64,000 bases of DNA from Tetradesmus obliquus. Taxonomy: Eukaryota; Chlorophyta; Chlorophyceae; Sphaeropleales; Scenedesmaceae. Position numbers and translations under genes: made by a program. Positions 1 to 12,905 of this stretch are shown piece by piece. Position 1 is the first letter of the stretch. Each line of letters opens with the position of its first letter. The notes beneath the pieces were generated by a model. That model made no database searches and was not told the DNA's origin. It worked only from the letters and a program-made list of their open reading frames with translations. The stretch spans positions 2,852,001 through 2,916,000 of the forward strand of contig CP126196.1 of assembly GCA_030272155.1 (NCBI GenBank), read 5' to 3'.

Positions 1-3
1 GTT

Positions 4-35
<32 letters not shown>

Positions 36-407
36 GCCAAGCCAGATCAGCAAGGTGCACCCGTTCATGTTGGCATACAACACTGCTGCACTGATCATGA
101 CGCACAGTATGCACGTACACCGACAGCTGGCTGTGCCATTCACCCCAAAACAGCTGCTGCGCCCTGTGCTTCCCTGCTGCTTTCAACTACAATCTACCAA
201 GCAGATCTGTGTGGCAGATCCCCCTCCCACAAAGCCAATGCAAGTGCAGCAGCTGCGCATTACCTCGCCAAGCCCCTGCTGTACTCACTACGCTTGCCCC
301 ACACAGCCTCATCTGTTGCGCTAGCACCGCACCATGCGACCCCATCTGCTGTACTGCGTTTGCCTCACCCCACCGCACCGCACCTTCACACGCTGCGCTG
401 CTGCCCT

Positions 408-624
408 GCCTGCCGCTGAGCCCCTGATGCAGCAGGTGTGGCAGGTGCTCTGCTGCTGTTGCTGCTGTCTGGCATCCTGCATGGCCATCAAAGACAGCAG
501 CCACAGCCACATGCTGCTGGCTGATGCATACGCCTTGGCTGGGCAGGCTACTCAGCACGCCGTGCTGTGGGTGCAGCGCTGCCAGGCAGTTGCAGTCCTC
601 CATGTTCTGTTTGGGGCCCTGGGA
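408..624 (-). CDS. PP2C-type protein phosphatase, partial (one exon)
   Basis: One exon of a metal-dependent Ser/Thr phosphatase of the PP2C family is readable. It begins after a (CTG)n-CAG acceptor at about 624 and reads SQGPKQNMEDCNC, then VAVAAVFDGHAG, then a helix AEHLPHLLHQGL. The MED and DGHxG motifs are the two N-terminal PP2C signatures; the Asp and Gly of DGHAG help bind the catalytic metals. The exon seems to end near 391-408 at one of several GTG donors. The rest of the domain should lie to the left, outside the window. No convincing upstream exon was found, so the start is unknown. The family call rests on about 70 residues. Confidence 0.6.
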
Positions 625-738
625 CTGCAGCAGCAGCAGCAAGGGCCGCGGCAGGGGCGGCAGCATGGGCACCAGTTTAAAACGGAGGTTGGTCAGGCTG
701 GGTGCGTGGCAATTGCGCAGCACAACACACACGTCCAT

Positions 739-1925
739 TCAAGCGCACGCCGCCGGGTTTGACATACGCTGCAGTGCCTGTGCAACAGGGACCGTATACC
801 GAAGCCTTGTGCGGCTTTGATGCCCGCAGGAACCAGTTTCAACTGCTAGCTGCAGAACAGGCTGCTGCACCAGCAGAAGCAGCAGCAGCGCAACCCACCG
901 ACGCAGCTGCCATGAAAACTTTGTTTAGCGTAGGCCCTGCATTGACAGTGTGTGTCTGCTGCAACTCTGGAGCAGCCACAGCAGATATGGCAGCCAGGGG
1001 TAGTCTTCTGCTGCGCAGGGCTTGGCCTGGGGCTCTGAATGGAGCAGCTGCTGGATGAGGCTGCAGATATCCAGCCTTCATGACTTGAACTGCTACAGAA
1101 GTTTGCATGGAGCGCCTGCTGGGGCAAGACGAGAGCCAGAGTAGGCCAGGCTAAGGTCCCGCAGCTACGAGCAGGGAGGGCAGCAAACCGAAAACCTACC
1201 GGTCTGGAACCTGCCGCTGCAAGCCCCTCTGACACCTGAACTAGTCGAGTAACATAACAAGCGTGCGTCAGGCCTGCTTCAGCTTTCGGAGGGGATGATC
1301 CGGGCAAAATCGTCCGGTATGGTCTGCTGTCCACAACTGGCTCAGGCACTTTCAGCACTGCAACTGCAAAGAAAGACTTGCTCTAACTTGCTTTCAACAC
1401 GGCATATGCAGCCGGACATGCACCTAAATATCTGACACGTATGCCGCGCCAGTGATTCTGAAGGTTTTAACTTTTCAGCCAGCGGGTGTGACTTGAGTCT
1501 CCGTCGGCTCATCCCTTCATGTTTCCTCCCCTCCTTCAGGGCTGCTCATGCGCTGCAGGCCTGCCAAAGTGGCTAGCCTGATGATGCAGTAGCAATGCTG
1601 CTGTAGCTCAGCTGTGCGGTGGTGTTGACCGCAGAATAGTTTGAAAGCGCTTCAAGCAACAGCGGACAAAGTAATAAAATGTGGCCAGGTGAACTGGCGT
1701 TGCAGTCACGCACTTCTGCTAGCCTGCAAATGCGCCATGGCTTCAGTCACGATGCCAGTTTGCTGCTGCTGGGTCTCTCCTGCACCACGTGATACGTCCA
1801 TCAAGGATCAGTCCACCGTTGATTGGCAGTGCGGATCCCAATGCAGGGGCAACGGTTCCTCAAAAGCACATGTTGCTTCCTTGTGTCTCCAGCTAGCTGG
1901 CCTGCGCAGCTGCAGCGCACAAGCC
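739..1925. other. No gene resolved
   Basis: Open frames here are short and low-complexity. The 5' exon(s) of the PP2C gene could lie on the minus strand at about 740-860, but no exon could be fixed. Nothing recognised between 1110 and 1925. Confidence 0.3.
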
Positions 1926-3225
1926 CTACGCCAGAAACTCTCGCTGCACAATCTTGCTATTGCTGCTGCCGCCTTGCAGCTGCTGCTGGCTGGGTTGCTG
2001 CTGCGACTGCTTCCCAGCTGCTTCGAGCTTGCTGCCCATGAGGTTGCCGAATGCCTTGTAGAACTGCTGCACCTGCACAGCAGCAGCAGCAGCAGCAGCA
2101 GCAGGAGCAGCAGCAGCAGCATCAGCGCAATGACACTGTGTTTCCAGTAGCTTTTGCAGTAAACACCAGGTAAAACCACAACGTTCAACATGCACCATGC
2201 TGATGAAATGCAGGCTTATCAACAGCCAGCCTTTTGCCAATTCGCGCACCTTGGGGTTGTTTGCATAATTCTTGATGGCTGATGGGTCCCTTGCCACCTC
2301 TGCTACTGCACTCATCACCTCTGGGTCATCAAAGCCTGCAGGAACGCAGCATACACGTAGCTTTCATGCATGTCCTCACACAACCAAGCACTGAACTGAA
2401 GACGACTGTGGATCGCTGGTACTGGCATACTGGCATGTGCTGCATACTTCTGCACAGCAGCCGGAGGTCCTGCAAGCGGGTGAGGTGCCAAACCTGTGAA
2501 CAGCTGTTATCATATGATGATCATGCTGCCAAGAAGGCAGGCACACGTAGCTTGCCCACCCCTGTAACAGACCTCTCTCTTGCGCCCATGCAAGCATGCG
2601 CTGTGCTGGCACGTGCACGTGTCAACAGCAAGACAGCAGCAGCGCACCTGATGCTAGCACTGGGTCGCTGCCAACAGCTGCAATGGTCTCTGGCGTTGGC
2701 GCCAGTGCGTCTACCAGCTGCTTCTTGACCATGCCATAGCGGCGCTGCTCCTCTGATGGTTCCAGTTTGAAGATGTCTGGTATGGCTTTGCCTGCCTGCT
2801 GCTGCTCTGCTGCTTTGGCCTTTATGAGTGGTGTGCTGCTGGTGGGTTTGCTGCGTGCCCCTGCCTGCAAGGTGCACAGCAGGAGAAATCAAAAGATAAC
2901 AGCATGCGCACGTGGTAGGCGTAGCAGCCTAAGATTATCACGCAGACGCTGTTTCCTGCAAGCACAAGCAGCTGTAAAGCAGCGATGCTGCGTTGCCAGC
3001 ATTCAGCAGCTGCCAACCTTGCGAACACTGCACTGTGCTGCTCACCTGCTTTGACGACTTGCTGTCTAAAAAGCCACGCTTGAAAGGCTTGGTTGATCCT
3101 GCTCCAGGTTTGGGTATTGTCTTTTGTGCATGCGTTGTTGCTGCTACCCGCAGCTCTCCATCCTTCAGGCCTGCTGTGCCTGTGATGCTGCTGGCAAGTG
3201 TAGCTGCATGCAGTTGATCCGGCAA
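1926..3225 (-). CDS. Small STI1-domain protein (Hsp70/Hsp90 co-chaperone-like)
   Basis: Four exons rebuild a 209-residue protein: 3225-3046, 2864-2648, 2335-2250 and 2072-1926; all junctions are GT-AG and phases agree. The N-terminal third is basic (KPFKRGFLDSKSSK). The middle carries IPDIFKLEPSEEQRRYG. The C-terminal part is an STI1-like repeat: DDPEVMSAVAEVARDP, then IKNYANNPK joined across the last intron to VQQFYKAFGNLMGSKLE. STI1 motifs (DPEV...NPKV) occur in Hip/FAM10, Sti1 and related chaperone cofactors. No TPR repeats are seen, so this is not a classical Hip or Sti1. The tail is Gln-rich. Joining NPK to VQQFY restores the usual NPKVxxFY spacing, which supports the splice. The gene is head-to-head with the transporter. 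Precise function unknown. Confidence 0.75.
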
Positions 3226-3743
3226 GCTGCTGAGTGAAGGAGGCGTGTCTGCAAGTTCACACAGCCTTGATCAGCTCGTGCTTCATGCTCCAAGCTTGTT
3301 GCTGCTATTTTGTGCAAGCTGGTGCTTGCCTTCATCCCAATCCTCCATGCTGCTGTTGTGTTGCTGCTGCTGTGCGTGCACGGGTCGTTGCAAGAACGTA
3401 CAATGCGAAGCTAGGGCGTTTCAGCGGAAGATCGCAGGCGATCGCCAGCTGACTATCAGAAGAGGAACAACGACCGGGTAGCAACAGTATATGCAAGTCT
3501 GACAACAGCAGCGAGCGTTGCCACTTCTGAAACTGCAACTATAAACCAAGCGATGTGAAATAAGGCAATAGTGCAGGTCTGCCTTTGGCGTTTCCCCATA
3601 CCTGTGAAGAATAGTCAGTTCCCGCCTTACTAACACCTTGCACACAGACAAACCCTCGTGGCAGGGGCTAGAGCACCCAGCATGTCTCGATCTAGTCGGT
3701 TGTTGCCTGTATCATAGCAACATCCACGACATCTCTTCTTGCC
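3226..3743. promoter_or_regulatory. Shared upstream region of divergent genes
   Basis: About 0.5 kb separates the start of the STI1 gene (-) from the first ATG of the transporter (+). No TATA box or operator was recognised; the call as a bidirectional promoter rests on the arrangement only. Confidence 0.4.
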
Positions 3744-5692
3744 TTGAAGCAACTGGCTGATGTGCTGCACCCAGTTGGTGGTGTATGTACAGCCAGGTTT
3801 TCAATGGATCGTTTACGCTTTGACGATAGCGAACATGTAGAGGACCGAGATGATGTTTATCTGTTCAGCGGGAGCACGCTGAACAGCAGCAGCGGCGTCC
3901 CAGACACATCAGGGCCAACATGGTTCCAGGCAGCAGCTGCCAGCAGTGCTAGCGCACGTGAAGCACCACAGAAGTGCCTAGATGCGCTGTCCAGGGGCCG
4001 CAGGTGAGATGCTGTAACCTTTGGCAGTGAAACAGCATACCACCCAATACAACAAAGAATCCAACCTAGCTGGTGTTGCCCATGCCCTATTCAGGTGGCT
4101 CTGGGGCTCAGGCCTGTCTTGCGCGCTGCTTGCATCAATCATCTACAGTTTCAGTGATGAGCACACACTCCGCCATGCCAAACATGCTGCCACCTGCTCG
4201 AGGGGTTGTTGCAGCGTTCTGTGCCAGCATCAACTTATCCATCATGGCAGCAGCGCCACTGGGGGCTGGCCAATTGGCGATTTTGCGATACTGAAGAAAT
4301 AGGGAACGGCTTAGGGAATGGTTAGGGAAAGCAGTTGTAAGTGCAGTGCAACACATCAACAATAGCTCTGGTGCACTATGCGCTGCATATGCACATGTGC
4401 AGCAGTAACCCCCGATCAGTGCCTGCAATCATCTGCACTCCATGCACCTACTTCACCGCGCTGCTGTGCTGCACCACAGGCTTGTGTGTCATACTGACAG
4501 GAGGCAGGGTGCCTGTGTTGGAGGTGTGCCTGGTGCGCAGCTCCATCTCCTTCTGCATCACTATTCTCATGAGGAAGACCGCGCAGATGCAAGGGCCCAT
4601 CTTCGGGCAGCGCAGCAACCTCCCCGTGCTGTGCATGCGAGGTGCGCTGCAACAGCAGCCAGCAGCACAGCAAATGCCACGGATGCCTCTGCCACAGCCC
4701 CAATCTGCAAGCCGTTCCTTAGAGCAACGGCCCCAGGCAACGCATAACACGCCTTGGATTCAGTGATACTTGCGCAACCTGGCCAGTACATTTCTAGGGT
4801 GGCCATCTGCGGCCACCATGTACCAGTACACCGCTGGCAATGAAGCATACGTGTTGCACTGCACCACTCCATGATCAGGTTGCTGTGGGGCGTGCAGTGT
4901 CACTGCTCAGTACATCGGCCTATTCCTGCTGCCCCTGGGCGATGCCGTCACCATCACCCTGGTCGGCCCCGCTGTCACAGCACTCATGGCACGTGCCTTG
5001 CTGAATGAGCCACTAGGGTGAGCAGCAACACAGGTCATTGCGTTACATCACAATACAGCACACATTGCTGCTGGGCAGGTTCAGCGCAGCGCCTGTTACA
5101 GCGCCTGCTTTGAACTGTAGAGGGGTCACTGCCAGCACCAGGCTGCTGTGCATCCTCTAGCATCTTAGCTGTTGCTTACAGTAGCTTTGCTCTGCAGTTG
5201 ACGCGCGCTTGACACCTGAATCTGCAGGTACCGAGGTGCAGCTGGCTGCCTGATCTCCATTCTGGGTGCGGTGGTGCTGTCGCGCCCGCCGTTTCTATTT
5301 GGCGGTGAGCAGTGGAGCAGGAGCCAAGCTATTGGCACAGCAGCAAGCACTGCTGCTGCATTCCTGGGCTCTGGCAGCAGCCTGACTATCAGGCTGATAG
5401 GCAACAAGGAGCCTGCTGCAGTCATTGCCATATGGTGAGGCCGGCACGGGTGCGCCACAGCAGGACTGCAGCATATTGTGCCTCATAGCCGCTGCCTACT
5501 GCAATGTACATGTGGCCGCCACTCGGTACGTGCTGCATTCGTTGTTGCTGCTGTCTCCCATACATGTGGCACATACTTCATGTGCTCTCCATGCTGCTGC
5601 CGCCTGCTGCTGCAGGTTCCACACCTGCGCCATACGCCTTGCAGTCCCTGCCTGCTGTCTTGCACGCGACACCCACTTGAAGCGCTGCAATC

Positions 5693-5746
<54 letters not shown>

Positions 5747-7654
5747 ACTGCAGGTTCCACACCTGCACCATGTGCCTCACAGCCATCCCCCTGGCGCTCG
5801 GCTGGCCCAGCAGGTTTGCGCTGGTGTCGCGTGGTGATGCTGGGCTGCTGCTAGGCGTTGCAGCCACTAGCTCAGTGGCTCAATTGCTCAACACGCGAGG
5901 GCTGCAGCTGGTGGTGGCAGCCAAGGCAGCTGCAATGGGCTTCACAAAGGTGCGCGTTACTGTATCATGCGTGCCTGTAACAACGACGTCCTCAGCGCTC
6001 TGCACCGTCGTGGTGACACTCTGCAAGTGTTGTGGATGATCATCATGTGGCACTGATATGTTTAGCATCCTTCAGCCGTGACAGGGGCCGATGGCTGCAT
6101 TTCCCTGGCTGGCTTGGTTAATGAGACGTTATTAACATGATGCCGATGATTATGCGGCAGGTTTTCTACTCCTACCTGCTGGGCGCCCTCTTCCTCCATG
6201 ACCGCATCACTCCACTGGGCGTGCTAGGGGTGGCCCTCATCCTGGCAGGGGTGCTGCTGGTCACTGGCGGCCTGCAAAACGCAGCACCCCGCGGCCAGCA
6301 GCAGCAGCAGCAGCTGAGGCCGCACAGCCATCAGCACCAGCAAGCTTTGCAGCAGCTGCTGCAATGGAAGGTGCTGCTGGCCAGCGGCAGGCAGCCAGCC
6401 TTATGCCAAGCCTGAGGAGGCGATCATCCACGAAAGCATCCGCGTCAATGATGCAGCCGCTGCTGATGCAGCTGAGCGACGTGTCCGCACCGCATACGGC
6501 AGCAAGCGGCGGTGGTGGCGATTCAGCGGTGGTTGTCACGGCTGCTGGCACAGCATTGCCACTGTTGCGAGCAGGGTCAGCTCCCTCAGCTGCTGCAGCT
6601 GCAGGTGCAGGTGCAGGGAGTGGCGGCTTGCATGATGTTGACAATGCAACCCCACGGCACAAGAAGCCAGGCGTTCTGTCTTCCTTTGTACATGCGGCCT
6701 TGCAGTCGGCAACATGCGATGAGGGAGCTGGCCGCGCTGTTGCGGGTGAGTGCTGCTCATGGTTTGTAGCTGCTGGTGTGCCAAGCACAGAGGCGCTTGC
6801 CAGCAGAGATCTGATACGCAAGGATTGCAGCAGCCGTTGTACACTATGGTGTACTGCATAGGAGCTGCCTCTCACACTTGTGATGTCATGGTCATACAAC
6901 ATACCAAGCACGCATGTTTGCATGGCATGCATCAAATGCCTTCTTTGCTGCACCACCAGGCACCAATCTTGACGCTGCTATTTAACGTGCCATGCACTTT
7001 ATAGTGCAACAAATTTGTTGCTGCTGCACCAGCTTTGCATGTTTGCCATGCACCAACTTCTTTTTTCCTGCAACACCAGGCACTGAAGATGACACTGAAC
7101 ATGAGCAGCAGCTGGGGCGAATGGCAGCTGAAAGGGCAGCAGCACTGGGCGGGGAGCTCGGCCCAGCCACCACTGCTGCGCTGGCGCACTGCACCGCAGT
7201 GTCATGCATCAGCAGGGCTTCCAGCAGCCTCATACCCGGCCTCAGCACAGCCCATAGCAGCGCATTTCCTGCCAGCTTCAACCAACTGCAGGCTGTACCA
7301 GCCACACCAAAGGCAGACGGCACCAACATGATTGAGCTAGAGCCGCTGCATGATGGAGCTGGCCAGCACCATGGTGCAGCAGCAGCAGCCACTGGATCAG
7401 GAGCTATTGAGCAGGCTGTAGCAAGCGGACAGCAGCCAGCGCGGTCTGCAGGTGAAGTGTCTGGCACCCGTCTGTCTGGGCAGCTGACAAGCTGGTTGGC
7501 AAGCACGCTGCTAGCCGTGCCGCTTGCGACAGACCAACAGCTGCAGCAGCAGCAGCAGCAGCAGCAGCCAGGCACAGATATGCTGGAGCAGGACGCACTG
7601 CAGCTGCCATGTGGAGATGAGGTGCGTGAGTTGAGCTTCCTGGACAAGAGCTAG
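3744..7654 (+). CDS. EamA/DMT-family membrane transporter with long C-terminal tail
   Basis: Exons: 3744 or 3804-4003, 4095-4153, 4480-4641, 4879-5017, 5228-5434, 5754-5949, 6161-6745, 7080-7654. The first six exons read through in one frame and show the drug/metabolite transporter fold: GSGLSCALLASIIYSFS, GGRVPVLEVCLVRS, YIGLFLLPLGDAVTITL, a second half with AQLLNTRGLQL, and the last helices VFYSYLLGALFLHD and GVLGVALILAGVLLV. About ten membrane helices are expected in two EamA repeats. Substrate unknown; relatives include solute carrier family 35-like and nucleotide-sugar transporters. After the last helix the frame enters a CAG run at 6298-6315. One frame stops at 6415. The adjacent frame stays open, is Ala/Ser-rich and splices in phase to 7080-7654. 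A frame change near the CAG run is therefore needed for the long tail. Confidence 0.8.
5606..5652 (+). repeat. Decoy copy of transporter exon 6 5' edge
   Basis: The acceptor plus first roughly 25 bases of the real exon at 5754 (FHTC) recur here with changes, upstream of the real exon and within the same intron. It leads to no usable exon. Confidence 0.75.
5699..5749 (+). repeat. (CTG)n tract ending at an acceptor
   Basis: About 16 CTG units run directly into the acceptor of transporter exon 6 at 5753. Its position suggests it replaces the usual polypyrimidine tract. Confidence 0.85.
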
Positions 7655-8362
7655 CAGAGGTAGCTGTCATTGCACAAGCTGGCGAACCTGAAGGCGTGCA
7701 TGCCTGTTCTGGACTAAAATGAGTTCAAAACAGCTGCAGACCAGCGGTAGCAGCTGTTGGCTGATGTGAGGTGTCACCGAATAACTGGCCAGGACTGCAT
7801 GAAAGATGTGCCTGCAGCCTCTGCTTGCAGCAGACAAAGCTGTTGCTGGGCAGGGAGCGGCATACGGAGCACCTGCACAATTGATGTGTGCTTGCCAGTG
7901 CTATGTTTGTCGGGTTGATGCATGCTTGGCATGATGGCACTTGATTTTGATGTGAAGCTCAAATGACAGATCGTTTCCTTGAGCTTTGGAGTAGCGGCTC
8001 GCTGGGCTGGCGCCTGGCGCGGGTTCAGTTCCGTAAGTGTTTTGTATTGTATTATTGCATTGTATTTTGAAGTCAGCACACCAATTCGAGCAAGGACTTG
8101 CCTGTGCTTCTTTTTTGCATCTTGAAATGCCTTATTTGCGCGAGGCGCAGGCAAGCATTCTGTTTCAATATACATTCTTATAAGCCATTGGCATGGCACG
8201 TGCCACAATAGCTGTGGTGGACCCGTCGGGTCATGCTTGTCATGATGAGTAGTACCATGGTCCAAGTATAACTGTCACGGTGTGCACGGTGGCTTACCCA
8301 CCGGTTCCATTGTGTTTGCGGCCGGCAGGATTTGTGATGCAGATGGCAAGATTGACCTTCTC
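7655..8362. other. Intergenic, no gene seen
   Basis: 3' flank of the transporter. Only short frames without recognisable protein; no RNA gene recognised. Confidence 0.4.
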
Positions 8363-8800
8363 CATGATGTTTGGGGCGGGCTCGCTTCAGGATGCAGGTT
8401 GCATTGTGACACTCCCGTGATGTTTGGGACATGCTCACTTCATGATGCAGGTGGCATTGTTGACACTTTTCGTGATGTTTGGGACAGGCTCGCTTCATGA
8501 TGCAGGTGGATTGTTGACACTTTCCGTGATGTTTGGGACATGCTCACTTCATGATGCAGGTGGCATTGTTGACACTTTTCGTGATGTTTGGGACAGGCTC
8601 GCTTCATGATGCAGGTGGATTGTTGACACTTTCCGTGATGTTTGGGACAGGCTCACTTCATGATGCAGGTGGCATTGTTGACACTTTTCAGGATGTTTGG
8701 GGCGGGGTCACTTCATGATGCAGGTGGCATTGTTGACACTTTCCAGTGATGTTTGGAGCGGAGTCACTTCAAGATGCACATGACAGTGTTGACACTTTTC
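8363..8800 (+). repeat. 55-bp tandem repeat (minisatellite)
   Basis: About eight units of 54-55 bp. Each has gatgtttggg near its start, a ttcatgatgcaggtgg core and ttgttgacactt near its end. Alternate units differ in a consistent way (acatgctcac versus acaggctcgc), giving a higher-order period near 109 bp in the middle. Outer units are more diverged, and weak relatives continue to about 8900. Confidence 0.9.
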
Positions 8801-9329
8801 CGTGATGTCACATCATGGCAGAACAGGCCCATCATGATGCACATGACAGTGTTAGAATCATACAAACGTCTGAGACCAATTCCTATCGTGATGCATGAGT
8901 GCATTGTTGATACGGTCCTGAAATGTTTTGGGTCCGGCTCATTTTATGATCTGCCTGACGCAGATGGCATTGCTGGCACTGGAGGGCTGCCGCAGCAGTG
9001 AGGCGGCCTCATTGTTGAACCTGGCAGACCCAGGCAACTGGTGGTTTCATCCAGTACTACTGTGCTGCAGTGGTCCAGTTCAGGGCCATCAGCGATTGAG
9101 AGACCTGCCAAGCAAGTGCTTTTGTGTTCAAGGTTTTGGCCCTGGCTTGTGGGTCTGCACTCACAGGTTACCCAAGGTGGCTTGGGAGTGGCTCCCTTTT
9201 CTGGGTTCACCTCTTGCTAGAAAAACGTGTAATTGATTGATCGACTGTGCAGTTACCCTTAGCAGCGCTGCTGCTACTCTCAGAGTACATTAAGAGGAGT
9301 ACTACGAGGTTCGTCAAATGACAGTGGGA
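8801..9329. other. Intergenic, no gene seen
   Basis: Degenerate relatives of the 55-bp repeat at the left, then unremarkable sequence up to the 3' end of the pseudouridine synthase gene. Confidence 0.4.
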
Positions 9330-9395
9330 TCACATCAGGTCATACAAGCTGTCAAGCGCCTCTTCTAGGTTCAGTAGCGGCTCCTCAGGTGCCAC

Positions 9396-9429
<34 letters not shown>

Positions 9430-10033
9430 ATGTGCTGCTGGTACTCCTGCCGCATCTCCTTGAGGTCTCTCCGTGCACCAGCAGCCTTCTCTGTGTCATG
9501 GTGCGGCGACATGCCATACGTTTCCTGCAAGCGGCAGCAGCCACGGCAGTAGCAGCAGCAGTAATCAGGCAACTGCATGTGGTACACAAGACCGCCAAAC
9601 CAGCACACCAAATCAGCGAGAGAGAGGTCACAGTCAGCACACCATGCTCTGGCCGCAAATCGAAGCTAGATCAGCAACCTCTCGCCTTCAGGGGCATTTC
9701 AAAGGCGCCTTACGCAACTGCACACCCTCAGATCCGATTGCAGCCACCCACCTGCATGCCCACCACCATTGCTGCAGTGGCACCGTCCAGCCTGCCAGGC
9801 CGATCCAGCCGCTGCTGCTTAGCTGCCGGCTGCTGCGCTGCACCATCACCATCTGCAGCAGCAGCTTCTCCTGCTGAGTCAGCCGGCCGCTTGCCCTGCT
9901 GCTGCTGCTGCTGCTGCTGCGCGCCGTTGGTGTTCCAGCGTACTTCACGCTTGGCTGCTGCCTCCTGCTTTGCTTTTGCGTTCATTGCTGCCATGTTGCG
10001 TACAGGCGCCCAGCGGGCCCATTTGGTGAACCT

Positions 10034-10083
<50 letters not shown>

Positions 10084-10167
10084 AGCAGCAGCGGTTGCAT
10101 GGGTGAACTAGGCAGCAGCCCGTAACATGTCGCGCACAGGAGCCCAGCGGGCCCACTTGGTGAACCT

Positions 10168-10199
<32 letters not shown>

Positions 10200-11843
10200 G
10201 GTTGCATAGCCAAACCAGGCAGCAACTGATGACAGCAAGCATGCCAGATCTGTCAGCTTAGCAACAGGACTTTTTGCTGAAGAAGTCAAAAGGCACTATA
10301 CAGCCATGCTGCTGCAGGTGGACACCTGGCAACAGCTGAGTTGACAACGGCAAAGGCAATATGCGCTGTAGCACATGGCGCGCTGCCAGGCCTCACTTGT
10401 AGCAGGCGTTGGTGCAGTTGCGCAGCCACAGCGCGTTGACCAGCTCCTTGTCATCCTTGGCAGCGATGTGAGGGTACAGCACCTGCATCGAAAGATAGAG
10501 GGGTTGGATCGGTGTAAGTATGCGGCATACGCCACGCCAGACACTTGTCCATATAAGAAGCTGCAAGCACCTCAGCTCAGGCTGTTGCTGTGAGGTCCAA
10601 CAGCTGACAGCGCACATGCACGCCAAAGGCACAGGAACGCCAACAGCACGAGAACGCTAGCGGCATGCCGGCACAGCGGGTACAGCACCTCTGCTTTGAA
10701 GGCCTCCGCTGCCGCCCTGAATGGCTCAAAGGTGACTGGGCCGTGCAGGTCGCCCCACTTGCGGTTGAAGGCATCGTAGTAGGTCTCATCCTGCAGAGGG
10801 GTAGCGGTTGACAGAATGCAGATGCAGTTCAAGGAAGGGCCCAAACACTGCCACATACAGATCACCACCACAGCACATGTGCAGTGTACACTAAGCTACA
10901 CCGCGCACAGTGTGCAAGACATCAGGTGAGTCAGCACCCAGGTTACTGTCACAATGCACTTTTCAAGCAGTGAGCACACTGAGTCAGAAAGCAGCCAGAG
11001 CTGAGCAGGAACAGCACCAGCTCTCACCAAGCTCTCAACGCATTCCTTGACATTGGTGTTTCACTAAGACACACATATATGGTACCCGCAAAGAAGCCAT
11101 TCTTATTGCAAGGCCTCACCAGGAACAGCCCCAGTTCCGGAGCCATGGGTGTGCCCATGTGCCCATGTGGGCAACAGCAGCGGCAGCGCCAGGCCCCCGA
11201 CCTCACCAGCCCCAGCCCCAGCCTTGCAATTGTTGGCAAACCCTTTTCTGACTCAACAATATGTTGCTGAACTTCAATTTAGCGTTGTGCATCTGTTCAA
11301 GTCATTAGGAAGTTAACTTCAAAGTCTAGGTATGTTGAAAACCGAAAGCATATGCTCACCAGGAAGAGCCCCAGCTCAGGGGCCATGGGTGTGTTCATGT
11401 CCCTGTCAGGGTCCAGCGCCAGGCCCAGGCACTCAGGGGCAGCCACGCCACGCATCACAGCCAGCGCCATGCCCACCTGGCAGCGGCAGCAGCAGCAGCA
11501 GCAGCAGCGGCATTCAGTGAACAACGATTTCATTGTGTGAAAGAAGTCGGCGTGCCAGTGTCGAATACAAGCTGGGTCAATGCAAAAACGGCAGGGCTGA
11601 CACACAATGCGCCTCCAAACATAGCGTGCAGCAACAGAAACACCAGAGTACCCAAGTGCTTCAATAGCACACACAGTCCGGTCCAAAGCGCACCATCTTG
11701 CGTATCTGGTGCAGCATGAAGCTCTGCCCCACCACCACCAGCTTGACCCATTGCTCGCCCCCAATGGCCATCAGGCTGGCACTGAAGCTGTGGATGAAGC
11801 GCCGCGCAGCTGGATCTGTTGCGGCCACCTTGACCTGTGGTAC

Positions 11844-11894
<51 letters not shown>

Positions 11895-12874
11895 CCGCAC
11901 AGTTTGCTGGTGGTACAGGCTGGCGCTGAAGCTGTGGATGAAGCGGCGCGCAGCGGGGTCTGTGGCGGCCACCTTGACCTGCGATAACCAGATTGCAGCA
12001 TTGCACATAATCAATTTGCCGGTGGTGCAGCGGGTGCTGAAGCTGTGGATGAAGCGGCGCGCAGCGGGGTCAGCGGCAGCCACCTTGACCAGCAGCGAAA
12101 CAAAGGGTGGATCAACAGCACAGCAGGTCAACAATAGGCACGTCAGAAAAGAAGCGATGGCACGTGCAGCTGGTGGTGAAGCTGCAGCATGCAGCTGGCG
12201 AGCTGCCAGCAGCCTTGAGTCCAGGCAAGCTCCATTTAGCAGTATGAGCAGTAGAATATGTCAACAAATCGCAAAGGCTGTGTGTAACAGTATTGGTATT
12301 AATAGCGCTGCAGACGGCGCTTCCTTGGGCTCACCGTGTAGTTGTGGAAGTTGTGTGTGCCCTCGTACTGGCCCAGGATGCTGTTCAGCCGAGCCAGCTG
12401 CTGAGGGCCAAACACATACCGCGCCTTGGCCGCTGCCACCTCAGCCCTGCAGGAAAGACAAGAAGACGGGTATTAGCAGCGCAAAACACTCAACAGCTTC
12501 CGACAACGCCAGCGCCATCAGCGGCAGGTGTGTAACATGTGTGTATGCAATGCGTGAAGCTGCATTTGGCAGGACCGCCAGCAGGTGGAAGCTCAGCCAG
12601 CAGAGCCGTCCACACACTTGCGGAATGAAGCCATTACTGTCAGACGACAAGTTAAAAGTAAGTGCCGGCACCTTACGTGCTGAATGCTTGCTCAGCGCAC
12701 CAGCGGCATGTGACGCTGAATGCAGGTTAGTTTCCATAAGCCGCTTCCCACCTGATGCGCTCCAGCTTATCCTTATCAAAAGGACAGCTGGCTGCTGACT
12801 CATCGGCAGCAGCACCAGCAGCAGCAGCAGCAGCAGCACTGACGTCATCGCCAGCATCGTCCACTGCTGGCCCA

Positions 12875-12905
<31 letters not shown>

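Noticed and set aside
5425-6039. Plus-strand frame with a poly-Cys run
   Set aside because: The Cys run is translation of the intronic CTG tract in the wrong frame. The real exon starts at 5754 in another frame context with EamA homology.
6261-7647. Two minus-strand open frames opposite the transporter tail
   Set aside because: Low-complexity complement of the plus-strand coding frame; no motifs or splice logic.
11698-12798. Plus-strand open frame of about 366 codons
   Set aside because: It is antisense to PUS1 exons 4-6 and their decoys. The minus-strand reading gives conserved motifs and consistent splicing.
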